Below are positions 42,396-54,577 of a stretch of DNA of 64,000 nucleotides, piece by piece. The stretch comes from Bidens hawaiensis (Eukaryota; Streptophyta; Magnoliopsida; Asterales; Asteraceae). Under the pieces are notes generated by a model. The model searched no databases. It saw only the letters and a list, made by a program, of their open reading frames with translations, and was not told the DNA's origin. A program made the translations under genes and the position numbers. Location: NCBI GenBank assembly GCA_021521415.1, contig JAIQDT010003010.1, positions 186,001 through 250,000 on the forward strand. Reading direction: 5' to 3'. Positions within the stretch are counted from its first letter, which is position 1. Each line of letters opens with the position of its first letter.

Positions 42396-45300
42396 ATAAG
42401 AATCATTTTTGTTTTGATAGATGGTTTGCCAAAACGCTAAGTACTTCTAGGTGTTTTATGTATATCATTATAAAACTAGACGGTTTGCTTTCATGGCTAG
42501 TGAATTCATGCCATCTCTAATACAAGTACACATTGTTCGCTAAGATAAAGAGCGAATTCAACCTAGTTCACTAGGTTTTGAACGAATTCAAGTAAAAGCA
42601 ACCCGTGGTAGGGAATCTCTGCACAGTTCGCTTGCATAAGGAGGGGTTCAAAGAATCTCTGCAAATTGCATTTGGTATATGGGTGGGTAACGTTTGTTTC
42701 AAGCTATATTTTAGGTGGTATCTTCTAAGAAAGTTGTTTGGTGAGTGGTGCAAAGAAGGGTATGCCCAATGTAAAACATAGCTTATTTCGTTTCAACAGC
42801 TTAGCAAGTTGAAAAATTGGAAAGACTGAGATTTTGATAGTAAGATATATATGTTTTAGAGCTAATCTTTTAGAGCTTTAATCTTTTCCTTTTTAGATTT
42901 TGTCACTACCGAATTCGCGTGCAACTTTACGGAGATTCCTAACAATTCTTTTAAATCGCTCCTCACATAAAGCAAACTCAACAGAGATTCCCGTTCATAT
43001 TTTTCCTTTACCTGAAAACACTCGAACCAGGGTTGGCTCAATGAATGTGAAGACCTAAATCGAAACAAGATTTTGGGGCCTTTTCATCATAATTGTTAAG
43101 AAAAAAATATTTGCTTATTACAAGTTTTGAACTCATAACCTAAACTTTAAGTAATAACGAAGCCTACCACCACACTCATACATTACTTCAATTTTACTTT
43201 ACACATTATAATATATTTATATATAAATTCTTTTTGGATTAGGAGGCCTTAATTAAGTGTGAGTCTAAAGCCCTAACTTGTTTTCGCTTTCCCACGAGCC
43301 ACCCCTGGCTCGAACCTAGATAACTTGGTTGGATTTGCTCCATGTCTTAGTGAACTTGCGTACTTGTGTCAGAATGACATGGATTAACTTGCATGAATTT
43401 ATTAATCATGAAATGGAGTCAATAAGGGTGCTAGTTTTGGAGTTTGATGATTGAATGAGTTAAAACGTATTTTTCAGGGAAAATGTTCATAAAACTTAAT
43501 TAGGTTAAGTTTTTTTAACGGATGTCTAATATTAAAAAATAGCCTGAAAATAGGGACTGATGTCAAGTCCCGATCGATAAACAAACATAAGTAAACAACT
43601 AACTCTCGTTTATATTAATCAGAAAATATAACTCAAAAACTGATTACAACATCTCAAACTCTAACTCGGTTTTACTCTTGATGAACCCTAACTCGGTTAC
43701 ATCTCATGTGTCTCTAGATGAACCCTAACTCGGTTGCATCTCACACATTCTATAATGTCTAACCATAACTCGGTTTATATAGACTAATCCTAACTTGCTA
43801 GCCATAGCATTACCTATTTTAATTATTTCATATAATATTTGAGAAGCTTGGTGCCGCAAGACCGTAATTGGTCTATGTGTTGCGGCACCAGCTTCTGACA
43901 TATCATTCAATATTTATTTGGTTTTTTCTATTTCAGTTCAAATATTGTAACAAACGTTACCGAAACCAAGCCAATTCGAATTTGACTCTCTGCCATAACG
44001 TTCGGGCTTTACCGATCATTGTTTTTCTTTTGCTACAATCGTAACAAACATCATTGATCCATGTGGTGGCACCAGCTTGTGACGCGTCATACAATATTTT
44101 GATTACTTTTTAGTTTTGTATCGTAACAAACGTAACCGAAGCCGCGTCTACTCGCTGCCGTAACTTCCGGGTACCGCCCAATGTTTTGTTTTGTTTTTAG
44201 TTTCCGTGTCGTAACGAACATAACCAGAATTGACCCGATTCGGCATTCGCATCTACTTGCCGCTGTAATGTCCGAGTTTTACCGACCCAATAAACATCGT
44301 TTTAAATGAGTTATTTTTTGCTATAATAAGTTATGCCAGTATTCTGGACGTTTGCGAATTTAATCTTTAGGTTTCGTGTCATTTTCATAACGAAGCTAAC
44401 CGATACCAACCAAATCTGTGTCGTTTTGATTATAAGTTATATTTGTTTTTTCTTTAATATGTTAATTTTTTATATCATAACTTATACAAGTGTCACTACT
44501 ATTTTCTACGTTGACAGATTAATGTTTTAAGTTTAGTGTCAGTATCATAACGAACTTCTACCAATCGAATGCATGTTAATGTACTGCCGCATCACGGCAT
44601 GTACAAACCTAGTCATAAAACAATTAGGAAACACAAACAACTATAACCTACTTCTTAACACGGTGGTAAGAATATTCTCAGTTGAGATTATTATCGGCTA
44701 GCTGCTAAAAAATGGGGTTATTAAAATCCAGATTGCCTTTTTATGATTCACCGCAATGTAAAAAGAGAGCCATAACATAAACAACTTCTGTATACGATAA
44801 CACAAAATGGTTTCTTAATATTCTTCATAAGTTCGCCGTTAATACTGTTGAGGTTTGCCACTGAAAACCTTGTTTTGAAAAGAATGGACCTGCCTATAAA
44901 TTGCTCCAACTATATACTTAAATTGACAATGATTACATCAAATAAAATGGTGATTAATGGTTGTGAAGACTTTAGGAAGGTCCTTTTCTGTTCTCTTAAT
45001 ATCATTCAAGTTTTATACAACTAAAATAGTGATTACTTTTCAAGAATTTATAAATGTATGCTGTTATTTCTATAGAAATGTGCATTTTGGTATGGGAATA
45101 CTTTTTTATTTAAATTAAAACATGTTCTCACAACTGCTCCTAGAAATGTGCATACGGCTCGTCTCAAGAAATATCTTTGTGCTGAAGTTAACTTTCACAC
45201 GGACTGTATATGGTTCGTCTAATTTGAGGTTTGCCTTTGTCTTTTTTTCTTTTTGTTGTTGACATAACCCCTTTTGTTATTGTTCGTCTAATTTTAACTT

Positions 45301-45405
45301 TGGTTTTTTTTTTTCTTTTTGTTGTTGTCATAACCCCTTCGGTTTAATTACAATTAAGCCTCTCAACTTTCAAAGTTGACATTTAAGGTATGATAGTTTT
45401 CAGGA
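42396..45405. other. Intergenic with degenerate repeats
   Basis: No supported gene. 43880-44290 holds three decayed related segments: TGACATATCATTCAATATTT / TGACGCGTCATACAATATTT (186 bp apart), and CTGCCATAACGTTCGGGCTT / CTGCCGTAACTTCCGGGTAC / CCGCTGTAATGTCCGAGTTT. 45210-45350 has a short direct duplication (TTCTTTTTGTTGTTGACATAACCCCTT / TTCTTTTTGTTGTTGTCATAACCCCTT). Confidence 0.5.
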
Positions 45406-47252
45406 TGTTACACGAAGGGGCCTCACACCATGAACCATCATATAACACTGTGAAAATACCGTATCTAATTTTGGGCCAAAAATGCAAATTTTAGAAGTTA
45501 AAGTGCTAAAAATGCCAAATCTAGAAATATAGGGACTGGAAATGAAAAATCAAATTTTCATGCATCTTCGCGCGACGCGAAAATGCAGGGGATACAACTT
45601 TGCGCGACGCGAAGTTACTGGCACACATTTCAACGTTATCCGGTTACGTGTCGACACGTGTCGCTCCAGGATTGACATGCAAAATTGCGGCGCCAGAGGC
45701 GTTTCGCGCGGCACGAAGCATCTTTGCGCTGCACGAAGATGCACCAGCCAAGGCTATAAATAGGCAGCTTTGGGTTTGAACCATTTCACATCCATTTCAC
45801 CACAATTTTCACATAGTTAACCTAGGAAAGCGTGTTAGGGTGTTCCAAGGTTCCGAGGGTCCGATTCCGCGAAGAAACAAGGTGTTGAGGTGCTGTTAAC
45901 GAGCTGTTATCTCTGTAAACGAAGCACGAGCTGAACCGCTGCCGATTTTTCTCTGCTCTTACTTCCGACTAGCTTATTAAGGTAGGATTATGGATAAGTT
46001 ACTCTTCTATATAGTTATTAGAATCTAGCTAAGGGTATAGTCGTTAAACTGTAAATGTTTTCCAACAAATGTTTTGCAAAGTAAAGACGTTGCTTCCATA
46101 TGAAGTAATGTTATCAAAACTATTATTTTGACAAGCACGTAGTAACTGGAAGGGGGGTGTCATTAGTAGACTCTTCTTGCCTAAGGAAAGTAATTCGTAC
46201 ACATCCCAATCAACCGCGTGACCCGTTTACTTACCTGGAGAAGTTTGCCAACGTGATATCCTTTATTAGGCCAAAGCGTGCTATTCCAAACGTCACATGT
46301 AAATTCAAAGTATTTTCATAAAACGACTATAAATCTACTAAGGTTATGTCAGACCTAAGAGTCTGCTGAACAGACCTCGAGTCTGCTGAAACTGAAACAA
46401 ACTTAAATTCTGCTGAATAAGATAAGATATACCATCTAGGTACTTATGCATGCCTATTACAAATATAGGTCAATAGCATACTGAGGTATGAAGTGCTGAT
46501 ATCACCAAACTGATAATACAATGTGAACATGTTAACCTTTTATGGTCTGAACTGATTTTACTCTTGTAATAAACAGGTTGTTTATTGCAAAGAGTCTGAT
46601 AAATGTTTGCATTAGATTACTGTCTCTAAAATCGTTATAATAGAAAATAGATAATAAAAAGCAACTCAGACCGAATACACATGTGTCTGGATCCAAACAT
46701 AACTGATAATTGGCATACAAAACCAAGTCAGTCATAACCAGTTCTCCAACAGGGTCACATAGCCTAGGGGAAGGTTGTCTCCAAACAGGGGCTATGTACT
46801 CGGGGAACCTTTGAATTGTGTGTGTAGGGCAGTGGTACAAATCCCAGGAATGACAGGCGTTCCTGCTGAGTTTGTGAAACAGAAAACTATATTTGTATTT
46901 AACGACTGTTATAAACTGTTTTATGGAGTCAAAGTTTCACCAGCATATAGCTGATGTGTTTTTCCAACCCATGCAGGTAACTAGATGACGATAGATGCTA
47001 TACAAGGATTGGAGTCATTAGAAGATCGCTCAGGATGGCTCGATTTTAATATTTATTAATCCTTGTAATATTAATATCACTATTTTGTAAAACTGAAACT
47101 CGGGTATTTAATTCCCGAGTAATTTTGATAATGTAAATTAATATTTTAATATTTAAAAACTTCCGCTAAAATGAAACCGCTACTCTGATATATTTACAAA
47201 ACCAGATACCAACCCGGGACGTCGCACCCAGGCCCTGAGTCGGGGTGTGACA
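45406..47252 (+). mobile_element. LTR, family B copy 2 (solo; left border uncertain)
   Basis: Ends GGGGTGTGACA like copy B1. It has the same order: CGCG palindromes (45567-45740), TATAAATA (45755-45762), a leader with AACCTAGGAAAGCG, a donor AAG|GTAGGATT (45982), an acceptor ATAGCTGATG...CATGCAG|GTAA (46976), then ~275 bp to the end. The left start TGTTACACG lacks a matching duplication (CAGGA versus CATAA), so the 5' end may be recombinant. Confidence 0.7.
45567..45740 (+). promoter_or_regulatory. CGCG palindromes upstream of the LTR B2 TATA box
   Basis: TTCGCGCGACGCGAA at 45567-45581 is a perfect 6-bp-arm dyad; three decayed versions follow (45599, 45701, 45722). They occupy the same position as the ATCGCG/CGCGAT set in B1. 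Confidence 0.65.
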
Positions 47253-48220
47253 CATAATGTTACAAGTAGTTTACATTACATTGTGTCACATATATGCTAT
47301 TATATAACTCAAAAACCGGTTAGGTGACTGTGGCAAAACACAATGTGCTTGTTGGTCAAAAACCGACTAGGTGACTAGGATTTAAATTAAAAGATATATT
47401 TACCAATAATAATAGGATGCAATCTTAAAGAAAAGTGTCATTCTCACTTTGTTAAGGTGATAAGGTGTATGATTAGAGTGTAGGATAGAAGGTCAAGGAT
47501 TCAATTCCTATAAAGTCATTTAATCATTATAAAAAGAAAAAACAAATCTTATAGAAAAGCCTTTTGAAACTAAAATGTGATTACAAATTATGTGATTGGT
47601 TAAATTAAATTTTCTTAATTTTTTTCTCGTAACTTAATGTTTTTCTCATAATTCTTCGTTAGGGTTTTAACTTACAAAGTATTGAAAGGCTTTTGAACCC
47701 TTAGATTAAATTCAATGGATGATATCATATAATGACACGACATTATCAATTTTCCACCTAGGAAAGGCATTGAGGGATGATATTGACAAAGCCTACCATT
47801 GTTGACTTTTTTTCAAGTTTTCTGAGTTTTTATAAATGTTAAAAACCTTATTGTATGGCAATGTTCTTATGTTTAAAATACTCTATAAGCTCGAGCGTTT
47901 TGTTATTTTTTTTAGTTCGAGTATATTGTTGTTATATTTAACTCCACTGATATTTCAAAAGCACGTCAATGTTTGTTCATATAGCGTGCCTACTTATGTA
48001 TATGCGTGATTAAATACATGGTTGTGTGATTATCTTATAAGTTGTGTAGGTATTTGTATTAATTGTGCTATTATTTATGTGCATGATTATAAACATAAGT
48101 TGCGTAAATATCACATAAGTTGCATGATTATTTAACGTATTATGTAGTTATAGCGGACAAAATTACCCATCTCCCACATACCTCATGTTGCTTCCTAATG
48201 AATGCGTGCACTTTGTAGGC
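47253..48220. other. Intergenic with possible SINE fragment
   Basis: 47440-47530 has AAGGTGATAAGGTG... and GGATTCAATTCC, similar to boxes A and B, without tail or duplication. Otherwise AT-rich without a gene. Confidence 0.35.
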
Positions 48221-48764
48221 TAAGGGGTTATTTGTTTTTTCTCAAAAGCTCTTCTTGGCTTCTTTTGTCTGCGCCGCGCAAACCACACGCAGACATTGTG
48301 GTTTGTAGTGTGTTTGTTTTTTGGAAGACCTTTCATTAAAAAAGGTTCGAGTGCCATCTTTTCCTAGAAGATATGGACCTATGACTTCTAACCTCTTCTT
48401 TTTCATCAGACATAAAACATTACGTTCTCTCCTGCTCCAACCCTAGAAACAAGATATTGCCTTCTCCTCCCCCTCCAACCCAAACCTCCGCTGTTGCCTC
48501 TCCTCCCCCTGAATTGTCACTGGCGGCGGCGGCCTCTCTCTTCTTCTCTTTGATTTGTTAAGGTTTGATTTTTTATTACAATCTTGATTAAAGTGATTTT
48601 CTTTATTTATTTTCTCTAGATTAGTTTTCAAATACTTGGTTAATAATGGCTTGAGTCATAAGTGACATTAGTGTATTAAAGTGAAACCTATGAGGATGGA
48701 TTCTTGATTCTTGATTTTTGACCGGTTTCGTTTTAGTTTTACTTTTTGATCCATTTTATTTATG

Positions 48765-48930
48765 TTAGGTTTGATTTGTGCATTGGAAAATTGTTTATGT
48801 TTTTTAGTTTTGATTTTTGCTTTAGAAAATTGTTTATGTTTAGGTTTGATTTGTGCGTTGGAAAATTGTTTATGTTTAGGTTTGATTTGTGCCTTGAAAA
48901 TTGCCTATGTTTAGGTTTGATTGTTGTTAA
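48765..48930. repeat. ~37-bp tandem array inside the Harbinger-type element
   Basis: About four units of TTAGGTTTGATTTGTGCRTT + GGAAAATTGTTTATG. Confidence 0.85.
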
Positions 48931-49319
48931 TTGGTTTGTTCAATTAGGTTATTAGGTTTTTGTTAATTGATTTGTTCAATTAGATTCTTATTAGGTTTTT
49001 AGTTGAAAAAGTTTGTAAATACTGATTTGTTGAATTCTTATTAGTTTTGAATTCAATTATAATTTCGCATAATTGTTCAATTTTTATTAGTTTTCAGTTG
49101 AGAAAGGTTTGTAGAAAGTTTAGGTCTGATAAAGATCTTGTTGCTTGTTACGTGGAATTGATTTATGTGTTTTAATATAAATGTTGTTGAATGTTTTTGG
49201 TCTAATGAATATCTTGTAGATATTGAATGCTTTGGGTTTGTTTGTGTCATATACATTAACATGTTTATTGTTTGTTAGTTTTTTATATTAATGTAATATT
49301 ATGTTTTGTTAGGCAGTTA

Positions 49320-49465
49320 CTAAAGTTCGGGTTGCAAGAATGAAGACGTCAATTCGGGTTTCAAAAATGAAGACGTTGGTTTGGGTTGCAAGTATGAAGC
49401 CGTCGGTTCGGGTTGCAAGTATGAAGACATTAATTCGGGTTGTAATAGGCGTCGGTTCGGGAAGT
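49320..49465. repeat. ~28-bp tandem array inside the Harbinger-type element
   Basis: Five decayed units of TTCGGGTTGCAAGTATGAAG + ACGTCAA. Confidence 0.8.
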
Positions 49466-49767
49466 TATTGTATACTACTGTTATTTTTAAACATATATAT
49501 ATTTGTTGTACTTTGAAACTTCTTTTGTATACTTGAAACGTGTTTTGTATATTATTTGCATTACAGTTTCTGGAAATTATTTGGTTCTATAACACTGGAA
49601 TATTGGTTTTTTGGAAAAATCGGTTAAATTTACGTTTATTTTAGTAGTTTGCTAACGTTAAAAAACAAACCGTCTTTTTCTTGCAGACTGCAGAGGTTTG
49701 GTCCGCCTCTTCTTCTACAGATATGGTTTGCAGACTGCAGACATTTGACATCTGAAAAAACAAATAG

Positions 49768-49935
49768 CACCTAAATGCCTTTTATATGTTAAACACCCCC
49801 CCCACACACACCCCCCCCTATATATATATATATATATATATCACCTAAATGCCTTTTATATGTTAAACACCCCCCCCCCCCCAACACCCCCCCCCCCAAC
49901 ACCCCCCATATATATATATATATATATATAAAACT
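49768..49935. repeat. Tandem duplication with C tracts and (TA)n
   Basis: ACCTAAATGCCTTTTATATG + TTAAACACCCCC occurs twice (from ~49769 and ~49844). Each copy is followed by long C runs and then a (TA)n run (49820-49840, 49908-49930). Confidence 0.85.
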
Positions 49936-50394
49936 TTGAATTATTTGTTTGGTATGTAAGTATGAGGGCAGGAGATGGTTTAAAAAATTAGAGTTGTTTA
50001 GAGGTGGTTACACCCACTAAGAAAGTGTCACTAAGATAAGATGCACACAACACTATAATCACAGCCTCCCAACCTATTATATTATTAAATTCAATGAAAA
50101 CAAATAGTATATGGAAATAAGAAGAGACGTCACTTTCTTTCTTGTGATCAATTCATCAATCACATGTATATAATTACTTTTAATAATATCCTATTGGTCA
50201 AATATAAAAAAACAAAATTAAGTTTTGTCAATAACCAAAGAAGCCGAATCAAGTGGTAAGAGTATATCGGTGGAATGTTGCTTTCCCCGCCGGCCTTCGA
50301 TCATTCATGCATTGATGACCTACAATCCCAACTACTTCTTATTGTCTATTCATCCGTTAGGTTCATTTATATATAAACACTAATTGCAATATGA
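49936..50394. other. AT-rich flank, possible SINE head
   Basis: TCAAGTGGTAAGAGT and GGCCTTCGATC (50252-50300) look like decayed pol III boxes. No gene. Confidence 0.3.
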
Positions 50395-50692
50395 GCTAAT
50401 GATGATAGTCAAAGTGATTAAGGTGAGATATCTAAAAACATTATTTAAAGGGGAGGTTTTGGGTTCAAGTCCTACATGTGATATAATAGGGGTTCTAGGT
50501 TGGGCTAGTGGGCTTTCTCACATGTGGTGGGTCTCCTCCTGATAATCGTCTTCCGGCTGACAGGGGCAGACTGATGTATGAACTTCCCTTCAGGGATGTT
50601 GTAGCCTAGATCCCACGGTTCCGTTCTCTAAAAATGGAGATGATCAGGTGGGTCTGTAATCCGTCAATGATCCAAACTGTCGTTAAGAAAAC
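50395..50692 (+). mobile_element. tRNA-derived SINE with 13-bp duplication
   Basis: AATTGCAATATGA at 50382-50394 and 50693-50705. Box B GGTTCAAGTCC at 50462-50472; a weak box A (AGTCAAAGTGATTAAGG) ~50 bp before. The body shares CCTNNGGNTCC-like parts and a CTGTCGTTAAGAAAAC tail with the 10.8 and 18.06 kb SINEs (tail similarity only moderate). Confidence 0.75.
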
Positions 50693-50705
50693 AATTGCAA
50701 TATGA

Positions 50706-51739
50706 ATTTGCTGGTAAAAAATTGCAATATGAATTTCATTTTTAATTTGTTTGGTTCAGAGAGTGTCTAATTTCAAGTGACAACATTTTGACAAATGTTT
50801 GGTTGTAATATAAATTAAAACGGTGACAACATTGGTAAGAGAGTGGAATTTGGAAAACTTATTTTTATCTTGCTTAACCATCACCAGTGACATTCAAAAA
50901 TCCTTGCAAAGATCTAGCTCTCTTTTAATTAACACCACCACGAACAAAAGAAAAAAAATCGTTGTGAAGATTTTTACCACATTACCGTAACATTTTTACA
51001 TAGCTGAATTTACAATAATATCATACTATATTCCATTAAACTTTATGAATTATCCAACTAAAATTTCATATAATCAAAATACTTTAATATGAAAGCAAAT
51101 TAACACGATTCATAATGCTATCCAAACCAATTAAGAAATACAAAACCTACGCAAGTTATGCATTATTAAGATCATTGGTGTCTTGGCAATTGCATGATCC
51201 AACAATCCAATTTTCGAATGCATGAACACTTGCCAACTCTAGTTTTTTATACATATCCATGAAAGTTGGCCTAAGGCTTACGTAATTGAAGTATTTTTTT
51301 TACCGGTTAACTCACACTCCCACTAAAATAAAAGTTGGACCCGTTGTTGATTTTATTATTACCAATTAAACATGTACCAATAAATGAACATACATATATT
51401 TTGTTATGTAGACACACTACAAGACAAGAGTTCACAACTGGACCCGAAAAGTGCTCAACAACGAACCCACAAAGTTTTGTGTTTAGTTGGTCCTAAAAGA
51501 AAACAAAATGGCCCCAATTTTGTAGGCCACAATATTGGATAGCAAGTAGAGAAAATGCGTTTGTGTTGTCTTAATTAAATTATGTTTGCTAGCTCACATA
51601 TGTACACATCACACATCATAGGCTCCAACACATATATTGTATTTGTACGTCTACTTGTCTTTTAATCTTATCACCTTAAGCGATCAAATATTTCGTTTTT
51701 GCTTCAAAAGAAAAATGACTATTGTTGTTAACAATATTA
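50706..51739. other. AT-rich intergenic, no supported gene
   Basis: Nothing recognised beyond short A/T repeats. Confidence 0.5.
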
Positions 51740-52711
51740 TCTATAATATATATAAATGAAACCCCTAAAAATCTTACGTGTCGCGATGTGGTCCCTCCTC
51801 CCTTTTATAAAAGCCATCAAATTGCTTGATTTTTAAATAAAGGCCTCTCATTGATTTAACCCAAATTCATGGGTATGAGTCTTACCAAAACCAGATAGCT
51901 CTTAAACGGATTATAACATCTCATTAAATTAAAAATTAATCTTACCAATTATTTGATATGAAAATCCTATAAAATAGGAATATACTAAAATTTAATATCC
52001 AATTTAAAAAGAAAAATATATTATTTATAATTAATAAACAATTTTATAGTAAAAAAAACATAAGTGGGTCATGGGTCACCAAATCCAGATAGCTTTTAAA
52101 AGGGTTATAACATATTATTTATTTGTGAAACTCTTTTATCATCAAACCCTAAGTATATTATTAACTTTCTTACAATAAAGAAAATTAAATCCAAAAAATA
52201 AATATTAAAAAATGAAAAATGTAAAACAACAATTCTCTCAAGCTATCAGATTGCTTTATTTGTAAATGAATGTTTCTTACGCATTTGACCCAAATTCACG
52301 GGTAAAGGTCTCACCAAACCCTGATAGCTCTTAAACGTGTTATAACATCTCATTATATTAAAAATTAATCTCATAAAATATTTGTAATGAAAATTCTATA
52401 AAATATGGATATACTAAAAATTAACATCCTATTTTATTTTTTAAAAAAATATATTATTTATAATTAAGAAACAAATTTTTAATAAAGAAAATAAACGGGT
52501 AATGGGTATCACCAAACCCAGATAGCTTTTAAACCGGATTATAACATATCATTTATTTATGAAACCATTTTATCATTAAACCTCAAGTATATTATTATTA
52601 ACTTTCTTACAATAAATAAAATTAAAATCAAAATATATATATATATATATATATAAATATTAAAAACGAATAATGTAAAACAACCCTCGTAATATGTGGG
52701 ATAAAATCTAG
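51740..52711 (+). mobile_element. Helitron-like element with internal duplication
   Basis: A|TCTATAATATATATAAATG start and CTAG|T end, with CCCTCG-TAATA-TGTGGG (a possible decayed hairpin) 9 bp before the end. Interior is duplicated: ACCAGATAGCTCTTAAACGG / CCTGATAGCTCTTAAACGTG and CCAGATAGCTTTTAAAAGGG / CCAGATAGCTTTTAAACCGG, in two units of ~430 bp. No coding capacity. Confidence 0.6.
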
Positions 52712-53624
52712 TTATATATAAAAGTGTAACAAATTTATTAATATGAAATTATAATTATAATTATAAATGTATATAATATATAGAAATATATATATATATA
52801 CACACACAAATCTATATATAAAATAACAAAATATTTAATAAATAATAAGTTGGCTAAGGTAAGGGAAGCCCTGAGTTTGAAAATTTGTTAATGAGCTAAA
52901 TTTTGAAAGATTGTAAGTAAATTGAGCTCGAATTTAAACATAAATCTTAAAACGAGTCAACTCGAGTCATTTACACTCTATTTAAACTGGGTTGAGTGCT
53001 CACAATCTAATAAGATGAAGATGCCCACCATGTATGAAACCGAATTAAAAAAGGTATTTTTAAGTTTCTATAAATTTTTATTGTTTTTTTCTTATCGGAA
53101 GTTTCTCATGCTTATGGATGAAATTTCTCATTTTATTGAAATAAAGCCTCTGCTTTAGTTATTACGGTTATATAAGAAAGTAGTTAACTAATGTAGAAAA
53201 CTAGGGGAGGGGATTTTCATGATTTGTAGCTTAATTAAATATGCTAATCAACTTTGTTATGTAATTAGTATTGTAGAACTTGTTAGTTAGTGATAAGGCA
53301 GCGATCAATGATTAATCAAGATTAGTAGAGGATTAATCATATCAGAATTTATATGTAATTTTTCAAATAAACATATATATTCCACATTTTATACATCAAT
53401 TTTCATTTTTGATCGATTTTGACCAAATAGCGATTAGTTGGTGATGAGTTGGTGGCGTACTGACAAACGATTAATTGGCGCCTAGGCGGTATTTTTACAA
53501 CCATGCCCTTATAACTAGATATATTTGATCACACAACTTGGACTTTAACTTTTAAAGAAATCTAGCGTATGAACTAAGCCTGTGAATGCTTTTGAACTCA
53601 AAAATTCTTATCTTAGATCTCTAA
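52712..53624. other. AT-rich with decayed hAT-like sequence
   Basis: 53290-53510 contains GATTAATC motifs and TATTTTTACAACCATG, resembling one end of the element at 58669 (CAGTGTTGTAAAAATC). No paired end found. Confidence 0.35.
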
Positions 53625-54460
53625 GGTAACGTTTGGTATCAAGGAATGACAGAAGGAATGCAATGACTCATTGTGAGAGAATGAAAAAAGTGGTGTTTGG
53701 TTGCTCAATGGAATGAAATCAGCGATTACACATGGAATCTCATTTCATCAAAACCATTCATTCTCGCCCCCCGGCCTTTCATTCCATTCATCCACCATAT
53801 TTTCTTAACAACACCACCTGACAACAACGGCAACCACCACCACCACTGTTTCCGCAACCACCTAACCATCACCACCTCTGCCGCAACCACCACCACCACA
53901 CAGCCGTCGCTACCACCACCGCCGCCACCGTCGCCATTGTCACCACCACTACTGTCATCACCACCACCACCTTACCACCAGCGCTACACCCTCTATCACC
54001 ACCGCTCCCGCCATCACTGTCGCTACCTGACCACCACCATCTGACCACTACCATCGTCGCCGCCACCTTACCCTCACCATCCATTACTTGACCACCAATG
54101 CTACCATCGTCACCACCATGACCGCTTAACTACCGCCACCATCACCACCATTGCAACCACCGCACCTGCCGCGTGACCGCCAATGCAACCACCACCATCG
54201 CACTGCCACTACCATTGTCATCACCTGAGCTACCAGCACCTTCGCCATGCAAATTTTTTTTTATTTTGACAGAAAAAATTATTTTAAACTTCCTACATTA
54301 TTTGTGAAAAACAAACTACATAAAATAATAATTCATTCCATTCCAAAAGTTATCAAACAAGATAAATGAATGGTAATGATACATTTCATTCCTCTGTTTA
54401 TTCCATTCCTTATCCCATTCCATTCCCCATCCATTGCGTTACCTCCAACCAAACATATCC
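53625..54460. mobile_element. Tourist-like element with CCA-rich core
   Basis: Ends GGTAACGTTTGGT and ACCAAACATATCC, with TAA at 53622-53624 and 54461-54463. Subterminal GGAATGRAAT/ATTCCATTCC repeats are inverted. The centre (~53810-54240) is almost pure CCA/CAC/CGC trinucleotides; frames through it are low-complexity Thr/Pro/His and not genes. Confidence 0.7.
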
Positions 54461-54577
54461 TAAATGTTTCTAAACTCAACTTAGATCAGATATCTATGAG
54501 TTCTTCTCAACATGAAAGTTCTTAGATATGAGAAACTAACGCGGCTTCTAAAGAAATCTCATCAATAACTTCTCTAA

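Larger units (their letters stand above)
48224..49771. mobile_element. PIF/Harbinger-type non-autonomous element, 1.5 kb
   Basis: Ends GGGGTTATTTGTTTTTTC and the complement GGTGCTATTTGTTTTTTC are inverted. TAA lies on both sides (48221-48223 and 49772-49774). Subterminal parts share GCAGACTGCAGA / CACACGCAGACA-type sequence. No transposase frame. The interior (48420-48560) is rich in CTCCTCCCCCT and GGCGGCGGCGG, like the 5' leader of a plant gene, and is followed by two short tandem arrays. Confidence 0.65.

Noticed and set aside
53697..54044. 115-residue Pro/Thr/His-rich frame
   Set aside because: Entirely made by the CCA/CAC repeat core of a Tourist-like element.
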